From Nocardioides sp. WS12 (GTDB taxonomy: Bacteria > Actinomycetota > Actinomycetes > Propionibacteriales > Nocardioidaceae), in the NCBI RefSeq assembly GCF_014108865.1, contig NZ_CP053928.1, positions 4,402,001-4,466,000 on the forward strand: DNA of 64,000 nt. The letters run 5' to 3'. Of this stretch, positions 25,791 through 33,297 are shown piece by piece (positions within the stretch are counted from its first letter, which is position 1; each line of letters opens with the position of its first letter). A program made the translations under genes and the position numbers. Below the pieces are notes generated by a model. That model saw only the letters and a program-made list of their open reading frames with translations. It searched no databases and was not told the DNA's origin.

Positions 25791-28048
25791 AATCCGTACG
25801 TCGGAGCATCGCCGGCATCGCTGCCGCAGCTCTCACCACCACGGGACTGTCCGTCCTGAGCCTGGCCACCGCCCCTGAGGCCCACGCGGCGGAGGTGAGC
25901 GTCGACGACGCCGTCTTCCGCTGGGGCATCAACACCGAGGCCAGCAGCGCGGCGTTCGCGCCCGGCCACTGGAACCTCGCGTCTGCCGGCAAGGTCGGCA
26001 ACCCGGGTGCCGGCGGCCAGCGACTGAACAGCGCCGACGACGGCGCCACCTGGAGCCCCAACGCCACTGCGGCGGGCTGGACCAACCAGTCCGGCAACGT
26101 CACGATCGAGGACCTGCAGACGGGTGGCACCTACGCACCGACCACGTTCCTCGGCACCCGCGCGAACACCGAGGGTGTCAACGGCACGACCAGCAACGGC
26201 ATCAGCGGCGAGACCCAGTTGGTCTTCCGCAACGGCACCGGCACGGTGGACGCCGCGGCCAACACCGCCTCGATCCAGTGGGACGGTGACGCCAGCATCC
26301 TCTACTACTCCGGCCTCACCTTCTTCTACCTCTCCGACCCGGAGCTGACGGTCGCTGCCGACGGCACCGGCGAGGTGACCGCCACGGTCGACGGCTACGC
26401 CACCTCGCAGGCCGACCCGACGCAGTGGAACGACCTCGCAGAGCAGGAGGTCACCCTCGCGACGCTGACCGGTGTCGACGTCGAGCAGCTCGGCTTCACT
26501 TCGACCCCGGACTACCTCGGTGTCGCGTACGACGCCCCCGAGGGCGCCACCCCGCAGTCGCAGGTCAACGCGAACTGGGGCGCCTTCCCGCAGGACTTCG
26601 TCGACTTCCAGCAACTCACCGGCGGCAGTTCGTACTGGTACTCGTCGGGCAGCAGCGCCGACGTCCGCAAGCCCACGCTTCCGCTCCAGGTGTCGTACGA
26701 CGCCACGCCCGCCGCCCCGAGCGTGCAGGTGTCCAAGACCCAGTTCCTGCCGTCGGGCAGCTACGCGGTGACGGTGAACGGAACCGGGTTCGACCCGGCG
26801 CTGGCGACCGGAACCCGCCCGCCGCTGTCCGGCAAGCCGGGCGGTACCTACGTGGTCTTCGGCAAGTTCGCCGAGAACTGGCGCCCGTCCCTGGCGGCGC
26901 CCAGTTCCAGCCGCAAGAACACCGCGCAGAAGTGGGCCGTCCTGGCGGCCGACATGGCCACCATCGGCGGCGCGAACGCGGGAGCCGTCGAGCTCACCCC
27001 GCAGGGCACCTTCACTGCTGTCCTGACCGTCTCCAAGTCAGCCATCGACGCGATCGCGACCGACCCGAGCCTGGTCAACTACGGCATCTACACCTACCCG
27101 GGGAGCGGCGGCGTCGCCGCGTCGTACGAGACCTACACCCCGGTCACCTTCGCGGCCCAGCCCGGCGTCGCGGAGATCACCCTGGACTCCGCTCCGGACC
27201 AGGACTTCGCTGGCGCCGCGACGATCACCGTCGAGGACGCCGAAGGGGCTCCCGCCACCGGCGATGTCACCGTCACCGTCACCGACAGCGCCGACGTGGT
27301 CCTCACCACGGACACGCTGCCCCTGGTCGACGGCGCGGTTCCGATCACCCTGCTCCCCGGCAACGCCGGCGAGTACACCGTCACTGCGACGTACGCCGGA
27401 AACGCCAACATCACCGAGGCCGAGGCCACCCTCGACTACACGATCGCGAAGGCGACGGCCACGGCTGCGGTCGTGGTGACCAAGATTCCGACGCCCCTAG
27501 CGGTCGGAACCGCGAAGGTCACCGTCAACACCTCGGTCGGAACCCCCACCGGGAACGTCCAGGTCCAGGTGAAGACCTCCGGCGGTGCGGTCCTCGGGAC
27601 CACGTCCGGCCCCATCGACGCCAACGGCGTGGCAACGGTCGCGCTGGCCCGGCGACTGCCCGGCACCTACGCGCTCGTCGCCACCCAACCCGGTAGCGCG
27701 AACGTGAACCCGACGACCAAGACCGTCAACTTCACCGTGGCCAAGGTTGCCGCGGTGTGGAGCTCCGGCTGGAACCGCAAGCCCACCCCCGGGCGCACCG
27801 GCAGCCTCCGGATCCGCGTGACCGGCGGCGGCGTCGGCGCCGCCACCGGAGTCCTCACGGTTCGGTTGAAGAACAGCAACGGCAAGGTCCTCCGGACCGC
27901 GCGGATCAGGCTCGACCGGGCCGGGCTCGCGACCGTGTCGCTGCCGAAGCTGCGGGCGGGAAGGTACGCCGTCGTGGCGACGTACCCCGGTGACAGCAAG
28001 GTCAAGCCGGGCACCACCACCGTGCGGTTCGCCTCCGTACGTCGCTGA
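25787..28048 (+). CDS. Secreted HtaA-domain protein with Ig-like repeats
   Basis: A 753-residue secreted protein with four parts. A signal peptide (about 1-34, ending AHA) leads to an HtaA domain (about 38-305; VDDAVFRWGINTEASSAAF to SSYWYSSGSSAD). Next is a domain shared with the 23416 protein (about 312-460; VTVNGTGF, GGTYVVFGKF, NWRPSLA, YGIYTYPGSGG, ETYTPVTF). Three Ig-like Big_3-type repeats (about 462-753) follow, ending GTTTVRFASVRR. There is no membrane anchor or sortase motif, so it could be a released haemophore or bind the wall through the Ig repeats. ATG 25787 overlaps the previous stop and has AAAGGAA upstream. Its 5' and 3' ends reappear in the paralogue at 32275. Confidence 0.88.
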   Translation: MKSVRRSIAGIAAAALTTTGLSVLSLATAPEAHAAEVSVDDAVFRWGINTEASSAAFAPGHWNLASAGKVGNPGAGGQRLNSADDGATWSPNATAAGWTNQSGNVTIEDLQTGGTYAPTTFLGTRANTEGVNGTTSNGISGETQLVFRNGTGTVDAAANTASIQWDGDASILYYSGLTFFYLSDPELTVAADGTGEVTATVDGYATSQADPTQWNDLAEQEVTLATLTGVDVEQLGFTSTPDYLGVAYDAPEGATPQSQVNANWGAFPQDFVDFQQLTGGSSYWYSSGSSADVRKPTLPLQVSYDATPAAPSVQVSKTQFLPSGSYAVTVNGTGFDPALATGTRPPLSGKPGGTYVVFGKFAENWRPSLAAPSSSRKNTAQKWAVLAADMATIGGANAGAVELTPQGTFTAVLTVSKSAIDAIATDPSLVNYGIYTYPGSGGVAASYETYTPVTFAAQPGVAEITLDSAPDQDFAGAATITVEDAEGAPATGDVTVTVTDSADVVLTTDTLPLVDGAVPITLLPGNAGEYTVTATYAGNANITEAEATLDYTIAKATATAAVVVTKIPTPLAVGTAKVTVNTSVGTPTGNVQVQVKTSGGAVLGTTSGPIDANGVATVALARRLPGTYALVATQPGSANVNPTTKTVNFTVAKVAAVWSSGWNRKPTPGRTGSLRIRVTGGGVGAATGVLTVRLKNSNGKVLRTARIRLDRAGLATVSLPKLRAGRYAVVATYPGDSKVKPGTTTVRFASVRR

Positions 28049-28067
28049 CCGACCTAGAATCGGAACC

Positions 28068-28634
28068 GTGCCGAAGATCGCCGCAGACACCGTTCCCGCC
28101 CACCGCGACATGGTGCGGCGGCAGATCTTCACGGCCTTCGGCGACCTGATGGACGAGCGCAGCTTCGACGCCATCACGATGGCGCAGATCGCGGCGCGGG
28201 CGGGCATCGGTCGTACGGCGATCTATCACCACTTCAAGGACAAGGAAGCGGTCGTCGTCTCCTTCGCGACGGAGGAGACGGCGACCTACCTGGCCGACCT
28301 GCGCCGGGACCTGGACCTGGTCCCGGACCCGGTCGCGAAGATCCGGGTCTACCTGCGCCACCAGCTCCAGGCCGGCCAGCAATTCCACACCGGCATGGGC
28401 GGGATTCTCTACCACCTGCTCTCGGAAGAGGCGATGGAGAAGATCCACGACCACGTGGCCGCGGTGGAGGAAGTCCTCGAGGACATCCTCGACGAGGGGA
28501 TCGCCAGCGGCGCGTTCCGCGTCTCGGACCGCAAGGCCGCGATGTCGTTGCTGCACGCCGCCCTGGCCACGCGGCAACTGCCATTGGCCGCGGTCGAGGA
28601 GTTCGTCCTGCGCGGCCTCGGCCACATGAACTGA
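28068..28634 (+). CDS. TetR-family regulator of the haem locus
   Basis: The 188-residue regulator has the TetR HTH at about 13-60, with FGDLMDERSFDAITMAQIAARAGIGRTAIYHHFKDKEAVV. The rest is helical and would form the ligand and dimer domain (MGGILYHLLSEEAMEKIHDHVAAVEEVLEDIL). Start GTG 28068 is preceded by TAGAAT at 28055-28060 with a 7-nt spacer (leaderless type), 19 nt after the HtaA-protein stop. It stands between the uptake operon and the haem oxygenase gene. An inverted repeat in the oxygenase promoter and a similar site at hmuT are candidate operators. A haem- or biliverdin-sensing role is a guess from context. Confidence 0.87.
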   Translation: MPKIAADTVPAHRDMVRRQIFTAFGDLMDERSFDAITMAQIAARAGIGRTAIYHHFKDKEAVVVSFATEETATYLADLRRDLDLVPDPVAKIRVYLRHQLQAGQQFHTGMGGILYHLLSEEAMEKIHDHVAAVEEVLEDILDEGIASGAFRVSDRKAAMSLLHAALATRQLPLAAVEEFVLRGLGHMN

Positions 28635-28664
28635 CTCCTGCTCGTCGGCTCCCTTGTCGGCCAG

Positions 28665-28678
28665 TTAGGCAAACCTAA
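28665..28678. promoter_or_regulatory. DtxR/IdeR-like iron box upstream of haem oxygenase
   Basis: TTAGGCAAACCTAA fits TTAGG-N4-CCTAA like the box before hmuT. It lies 95 bp before the haem oxygenase start and 20 bp upstream of a TTGACA (28698-28703) that could be the -35 element. Confidence 0.7.
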
Positions 28679-28712
28679 GAAATGTGTCGCTGTCGTCTTG
28701 ACAGGGCACTCC

Positions 28713-28739
28713 AACTTGCTGACACTTAGTCAGTAAGTT
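28713..28739. promoter_or_regulatory. Inverted-repeat operator in the haem oxygenase promoter
   Basis: AACTTGCTGAC (28713-28723) and GTCAGTAAGTT (28729-28739) are complementary with one mismatch and a 5-nt spacer. The repeat starts 10 nt after a TTGACA -35-like element, so it covers the expected -10/start region. The core TGACACTTAGTCAGTAA resembles 20366-20382 at hmuT. Most likely binder is the adjacent TetR protein. Confidence 0.6.
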
Positions 28740-28772
28740 GTCGATCATCTTCTGCTCGAGGAGCACACCGCC

Positions 28773-29447
28773 ATGTCCGTGGCCACCACCATCCGTGACG
28801 AGGACCTGACCCTCTCCACCGCCATGCGCGAGGGTTCCCGTGCCGAGCACGTGGCCGCAGAGAGCTCGGTCTTCATGGCCGAGCTCCTCGACGGCAAGCT
28901 GACGGCCGCCGCGTACGCCGACCTGCTGCTCCGCCTGCGCCGCGTCTACTCCGCGCTCGAGGAGACCGTCACCGCAAACGCCGCCGACCCGATCGTCGCC
29001 GCGGTCCACGACACCGCCCTCGAACGCCTCGCCGCGATCGACGCCGACCTCGCGTACTGGGCGCCCGGCGTCGACGCCGAGAACATCAACTCCCCCGCCG
29101 CCGCGGCCTACGTCGCCCGGATCCGCGCCGGCGGCGCCTGGGGCGGCCTGCTCCTCGCCCACCACTACACGCGCTACCTCGGCGACCTCTCCGGCGGCCA
29201 GGTCATCGGACGCGTCCTGCAGCGCACCTTCGACCTCCCCGAGGGCCAGGGCATCTCGTTCTACGACTTCCCGGAGATCCCCAAGCCCAAGCCGTACAAG
29301 GACAACTACCGCGCCAGCCTCGACGGCCTCGGCCTGTCAGCCGACGACGTCACCCGCGTGGTCGACGAGGTTCGCGTGGTCTTCTCGCTCAACCAGGGGT
29401 TGTTCGACGAGCTGGGCGAGCGGATCGCGGAGTACCGCACCGCGTAG
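28773..29447 (+). CDS. hmuO: Biliverdin-producing haem oxygenase
   Basis: Opens haem to biliverdin, CO and Fe2+, releasing iron from imported haem in the cytosol. The 224-residue helical protein has the proximal ligand His26 in GSRAEHVAAESSVFM and the distal helix YTRYLGDLSGGQVIGRVLQ, whose Gly residues contact the haem. Length and motifs match HmuO of corynebacteria. Translation starts at ATG 28773 after GAGGAG (28758-28763, spacing 9). It is expressed separately from the uptake operon, with its own DtxR-like box and inverted-repeat operator, so iron shortage and the TetR protein probably jointly control it. Confidence 0.94.
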   Translation: MSVATTIRDEDLTLSTAMREGSRAEHVAAESSVFMAELLDGKLTAAAYADLLLRLRRVYSALEETVTANAADPIVAAVHDTALERLAAIDADLAYWAPGVDAENINSPAAAAYVARIRAGGAWGGLLLAHHYTRYLGDLSGGQVIGRVLQRTFDLPEGQGISFYDFPEIPKPKPYKDNYRASLDGLGLSADDVTRVVDEVRVVFSLNQGLFDELGERIAEYRTA

Positions 29448-29482
29448 GCAGCTGGTCGCCTGCATCTGCGTAGGGTGGCCGC

Positions 29483-29863
29483 GTGACGAAGAAATCCCGC
29501 AGCAAGAAGTCCCGCAGCAAGTCCTGGTACGGCGTCCGCTGCATCTTCGTCGACGCGCAGAACGGACCCTGGGGACCGCACGACCTGCAGCCTGACGAGA
29601 AGTTCTACGAGGAACGGATCACTCTCTGGCGGGCGAAGTCCTTCAAGAAGGCGATCGCGCTCGCCGAAGCAGAGGCCAAGTCCTATGCGAAGGACCTCGA
29701 ATGCGCCTACACCGGCCTGGCCCAAGCGTTCCGTTTCGACGGCAAGCCCCAGCAGGGGACCGAGGTCTACTCGTTGCTGAGGCAGAGCGCCCTGGACGTG
29801 CCCGAGTACCTCGACCACTTCTTCGACACAGGCGCCGAGGTCGGCGGCCAGATCCCCGGCTAG
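29483..29863 (+). CDS. DUF4288-like small protein
   Basis: The 126-residue protein starts with a Lys/Ser-rich tail (KKSRSKKSRSKSW). A compact alpha/beta domain follows with WYGVRCIFVDAQNG, FYEERITLWRAKSFKKAIALAEAEAKSYA, and a C-terminal GTEVYSLLRQSALDVPEYLDHFFDTG. The YEERI-W pattern followed by an Ala/Glu helix resembles DUF4288 proteins, whose function is not known. GTG 29483 has TAGGGT at 29471-29476, six nt upstream (leaderless type). It follows hmuO by 35 bp but has its own promoter-like element, so no functional link is claimed. Family assignment is moderate. Confidence 0.72.
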   Translation: MTKKSRSKKSRSKSWYGVRCIFVDAQNGPWGPHDLQPDEKFYEERITLWRAKSFKKAIALAEAEAKSYAKDLECAYTGLAQAFRFDGKPQQGTEVYSLLRQSALDVPEYLDHFFDTGAEVGGQIPG

Positions 29864-29903
29864 GTTCGGTCTGTCCAAGCGAGGCCTCCCCTAGCCTCAG
29901 CCC

Positions 29904-30335
29904 ATGACCTCGACCGAATCTGCCGCTCCTTCACCGTGGACCTACCCCGCCGGCCCTGGCGGCCAGGCTCCGCGCCAAGGCAAGGGCCTTGCGATTACTG
30001 CGATCGTGCTCAGCGCGCTTGCGTTGCTCGGTGTCGTCATCATCGGCGCTGTCGTGGCCTTCATGATCTTCGCTGCCACTGGCTTCGACAACTACGTGCT
30101 GTACGGCAGCGCCGAGACATCTCAGGGGCAGGTTGCCGAGAGCGCGTTGGAACCGGCGCTTCGGAAAGCGATCGAGGACGACGGCGGAACTCCGACCATG
30201 GTCGAGTGTCCCGAGACCTCCAAGGTAGGCCCCGGCCTCAGCGTCATCTGCGACATGACCATCGACGACATTGGCTGGGTTGCAGTGGTCGTCTTCGCCG
30301 ACAATCAGGGCGAGTTCTCAGTCGCGGTCTACTGA
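29904..30335 (+). CDS. DUF4333-like single-pass membrane protein
   Basis: The 143-residue protein has a short Pro/Gly-rich cytosolic tail, one or two hydrophobic segments at about 29-57 (LAITAIVLSALALLGVVIIG) and an exported domain of about 75 residues. That domain carries a spaced Cys pair, VECPETSKVGPGLSVICDM, and a final WVAVVVFADNQGEFSV strand, the pattern of DUF4333 domains. Function unknown. ATG 29904 has TAGCCT at 29892-29897 with a 6-nt spacer (leaderless type). It is followed by about 240 bp without a convincing gene. Confidence 0.75.
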   Translation: MTSTESAAPSPWTYPAGPGGQAPRQGKGLAITAIVLSALALLGVVIIGAVVAFMIFAATGFDNYVLYGSAETSQGQVAESALEPALRKAIEDDGGTPTMVECPETSKVGPGLSVICDMTIDDIGWVAVVVFADNQGEFSVAVY

Positions 30336-30576
30336 CTCCGCGATTCCGGCTCGAGCGAGCGGAGCGGGCATATTTCTCATGCTCAAGGCTCACGTGCCGA
30401 GGTAGCCTCGCGGTCTCGCCTCGCCCCTGAGGCGGACGGGCTAGGGCAGGTTTCGATCCTGTGTGGCGACCGTGATCCGTAAACAGTGGTCCGACCACAT
30501 CGGCAGGGGCTGCCTGGGTGGCCGGTCGCGAGACCGCCGCCCAGGTCCTGCATTTGCGGCAGACAGCGCGGCAGTG

Positions 30577-30792
30577 TCAGGCGACGCTTCGCGGCTGGCG
30601 GGTACGGCGGGTCGGGACCACGCAACGCAGGGACACCATCGCAGCCCCGATGCTCAGCAGGATCGCGACGGTCCTGCCCGCGGCTGTCGACCGCTCGCCT
30701 ACGGACAAGGCGAGGCTCACCGCAAGACCCGCCCAGACGACAGCAACCAGCACGTTCACGAGCCGCAGAAGGCGCCGACGGGTTGATGTCAC
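30577..30792 (-). CDS. Possible two-helix membrane protein
   Basis: The 71-residue frame from GTG 30792 has a basic N-terminus (TSTRRRLLRL), two hydrophobic segments (about 10-30 and 40-58) separated by VGERSTAAGR, and a basic tail. The positive-inside pattern suggests a genuine small membrane protein, but no homologue is recognised and the start lacks a Shine-Dalgarno. The flanking 30336-30576 region holds GC-rich short inverted repeats (for example GCCTC/GAGGC near 30420) and no other coding signal. Confidence 0.4.
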   Translation of the reverse strand: MTSTRRRLLRLVNVLVAVVWAGLAVSLALSVGERSTAAGRTVAILLSIGAAMVSLRCVVPTRRTRQPRSVA

Positions 30793-30831
30793 GGACAGAT
30801 CATTGCAAACGACGCTCTCCGATCGCCGCGG

Positions 30832-32145
30832 TCAGGCGGCGACGTAGTTGACGAGTGTCTGGGTGAAGTGGAGTTCTGCGGGCGTGAGGCACTGGCCGCC
30901 GGGGGTGCCGGTGACTCTCCTCGTTCCGGTCGCATCGACCAGGTAGTGCGCCCCGTAGGGATCTCGCCACACGACGATCCCGGGGAAGGGTTGTCGCACT
31001 TCCCAACACGCATGGGTCTTGATCCGGTGGTGGGTCCTTGTGAGCGGGCCCAGATTCCCGACAGCGGTAGGCCCGCCCTCCGAATAGGGCACGGCGTGGT
31101 CCAGATCCATCCGCCGACCGGTGTTCGCCGCGAACGGGAACACGTCGCCGGGATGGATCAACCGCACCGCCTCCCTCATCCGGGCCGGGATCTCGTAGGC
31201 ATCGACCGGGACCTGGTTGTTCAGATCCACCACCGGCGTCACCCGCACGTTCCCACCCAGGCCCAGCCGGTGCCGCACCCACTCGGTAGTGACCGGCCCG
31301 TGGCCCTCCAGACGCGCGATGGGCGAATCGCCGTACAGGTGCAGGTAGACCTTCACCCGAACCTTGACCGGACCCACCGTCGGGTCGAGGTGGGCAGCCG
31401 GGTTCATCAGCCGCGCCACGGCGGCGACGCGACGTTCGTTGGCCGTCGCGCCAGGCATCAACGCTTTGAGGTCCTCGGAATCGGCGACCGCGTTCACGGC
31501 GGCGTTGATCCCGGCAATCGTCAACGCATCACCGTGGACCGTGTAGGTCGCCATCCCGTGCTTGTTGACCCGCGACATCCGCGCGAACACCTCCCGCGCA
31601 GCGGCTTCTTCCTTCAACCGCGCCAACTCAGGGGCCGCGGCAGCGACCTTGCCCTCCACCAGGGCCTCGAACCGCGCCCACGACAGGCGCCCGTCACAGG
31701 ACTCCGCGACCTCGGCATCGACCCACGCCGCCTCAGACTCCGACAGGTCCCGGGTCGCTTCCGCGACGTGGCGGGCATGACCGGTGCGCACGGTTCCCGC
31801 GTCGACACCGGCCTGGATCCGCGGCAACCGCAGCACGATGTCGACCGCGTCCGCGATCAACTTCTTCGCACCGAACGGCGAGGTCTGGATCCGGGCACCG
31901 AACGCCGCAGCGGCGTACTCAGTGATCAACGGAGTCCCCGCACCACCAGCGCGCTTCGCCCGCTCCCGACCCCGCTTCTCACCCGGCGCCAACCGGTCCG
32001 GGTGATGCAGGACCGCCCACTGATACGCAGCCTTCAACAGGTTCCGCTCAGCATCCATACGCCTCGCGTGCTCGGCCTCGGCGAACGCCAGAACAGCAGC
32101 AGGCGACATCTCCACCACCTCGCCCTGCCCGCACCCGATTGCCAT
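30832..32145 (-). CDS. DUF222/HNH endonuclease-like (13E12 repeat family) protein
   Basis: A 437-residue protein with an N-terminal DUF222 region (about 10-330; MDAERNLLKAAYQWAVLHHPDRL, TEYAAAAFGARIQTSPFGAKKLI, RTGHARHVAEAT) and a C-terminal HNH nuclease domain (MDLDHAVPYSEGGPTAVGNLGPLTRTHHRIKTH). DH, N and H of the metal site are present, but there are no zinc-binding Cys. Family members are numerous in actinobacteria and include the M. tuberculosis REP13E12 proteins; their biological role is unclear and mobility is suspected. The start context (GTGATCCAATAC-GTATGG) resembles that of the second copy at 50865. A DnaA-box-like TTGTCCACA lies 50 bp upstream at 32195-32203. Confidence 0.85.
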   Translation of the reverse strand: MAIGCGQGEVVEMSPAAVLAFAEAEHARRMDAERNLLKAAYQWAVLHHPDRLAPGEKRGRERAKRAGGAGTPLITEYAAAAFGARIQTSPFGAKKLIADAVDIVLRLPRIQAGVDAGTVRTGHARHVAEATRDLSESEAAWVDAEVAESCDGRLSWARFEALVEGKVAAAAPELARLKEEAAAREVFARMSRVNKHGMATYTVHGDALTIAGINAAVNAVADSEDLKALMPGATANERRVAAVARLMNPAAHLDPTVGPVKVRVKVYLHLYGDSPIARLEGHGPVTTEWVRHRLGLGGNVRVTPVVDLNNQVPVDAYEIPARMREAVRLIHPGDVFPFAANTGRRMDLDHAVPYSEGGPTAVGNLGPLTRTHHRIKTHACWEVRQPFPGIVVWRDPYGAHYLVDATGTRRVTGTPGGQCLTPAELHFTQTLVNYVAA

Positions 32146-32274
32146 ACGAGTATTGGATCACCGAGGACCGACACCTGACCCAGATGAGGCGGACTTGTCC
32201 ACAGCCCCGAGCGCCCTGCCTGACAGCACCGCCCTGGCGACAAAAGTCGTATGCTCGTTCTTGAAGGGAAGCCG

Positions 32275-33297
32275 ATGAAGTCCGTACGCCGGAGCATCGC
32301 CGGCCTCGTCACCGTCGCTCTCGCCGTCACGGGAGCGTCCGTCCTGAGTCCGGCCGGCACTCCCGTGTCCCAGGCCGCGGGAGTGGGCGCTGGCGTGCGC
32401 GCAGCCGAGCCGGGCATCGTGACCGTCTCGTTGAACTCCGCCGCGACCCAGGACAACGCGGGCCTCGCGAACATCACCGTCGCGGATGCTGAAGGCACTC
32501 CCGCCACCGGCACCGTCAAGACCACGGTCACCGACAGTGCCGACGTCGTACTCACCACCGACACGCTGCCTCTGGTCGACGGCACAGTGGAGGTGACCCT
32601 GCTCCCCGGATACGCCGGCAACTACACGCTCACGGTGTTCTACCCGGGCAATGGCGACATCACCGAGGCAGAAGGAACCCTCGTCTACACGATCGAAAAG
32701 GCGACCTCGACCGCCTCGATCTTGGTGACCAGGGTTCCGACACCGCTGGTGGCTGGGTCCGCGACGGTGTTCATCAGTCCCTCGGTCGGATCCCCCACGG
32801 GGAATGTCCTGGTCCAGGTGAAGACCCTCGCTGGCGCGGTCCTCGCGACCACCTCGGCGCCGCTCGACGCCGACGACTCAGCAACCGTCGCCCTGTCCCG
32901 GCGACAGCCCGGCACCTACGCACTGGTCGCCACCTACGCCGGCGACGCGAACGTGAACCCGACGACCAGTTCCACGACCTTCACCGTGGCCAGGGTCGCT
33001 GCGGTGTGGAGCATCGGCTGGAACCGCAAGCCCACCCCCTGGCGCACGGGCAGCCTCCGGATCCGCGTGACCGGGGGCGGGGTCGGCGCCGCAACCGGGG
33101 TCATCACGGTGCGGTTGAAGAACAGCAACGGCACGGTGCTCCGGACCACCCGGATCAGGCTCAACGAGGCCGGCCTCGCGACCGTGTGGCTGCCGAGGCT
33201 GAGGGTCGGCAGGTACGCCGTCGTGGCGTCGTACCCGGGTGACAGCAAGGTCAGGGCCGGTACCACGGTCGTGCGGTTTGCCTCTGTGCGTCGCTAG
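32275..33297 (+). CDS. Secreted Ig-repeat protein, truncated paralogue of the 25787 protein
   Basis: The 340-residue protein has the same signal peptide start (MKSVRRSIAG) as the 753-residue protein at 25787. After a short linker it goes straight to the three Ig-like repeats, ending in the same TTVVRFASVRR. The HtaA and the shared 150-residue domains are absent. DNA around both ATGs is alike (AAGGGAAGCCGATGAAGTCCGTACG-type context), and the last 290 bp are nearly the same, so this is a duplication with a clean internal deletion. The frame is intact. Without HtaA it probably does not bind haem; it could bind a shared partner or wall component. Convergent with the amidohydrolase; their stops share CTAG at 33294-33297. 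Confidence 0.82.
   Translation: MKSVRRSIAGLVTVALAVTGASVLSPAGTPVSQAAGVGAGVRAAEPGIVTVSLNSAATQDNAGLANITVADAEGTPATGTVKTTVTDSADVVLTTDTLPLVDGTVEVTLLPGYAGNYTLTVFYPGNGDITEAEGTLVYTIEKATSTASILVTRVPTPLVAGSATVFISPSVGSPTGNVLVQVKTLAGAVLATTSAPLDADDSATVALSRRQPGTYALVATYAGDANVNPTTSSTTFTVARVAAVWSIGWNRKPTPWRTGSLRIRVTGGGVGAATGVITVRLKNSNGTVLRTTRIRLNEAGLATVWLPRLRVGRYAVVASYPGDSKVRAGTTVVRFASVRR

Noticed and set aside
30420..30475. A tRNA-like 3' half (GCAGG-loop-CCTGT followed by GTGGCGA) with partly matching TCGCCTC upstream.
   Set aside because: The loop is TTTCGAT with the invariant C displaced by one, the anticodon arm is missing and the total length is under 60 nt, so it is not a tRNA.
30336..30576. Short plus-strand open frames after the DUF4333-like gene.
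   Set aside because: They are Arg/Pro-rich, lack ribosome-binding sites or -10 boxes and have the composition of GC-rich non-coding DNA.
32275..33297. The truncated HtaA-locus paralogue as a pseudogene.
   Set aside because: The signal peptide, ribosome-binding site and frame are intact and the deletion joins domains cleanly.
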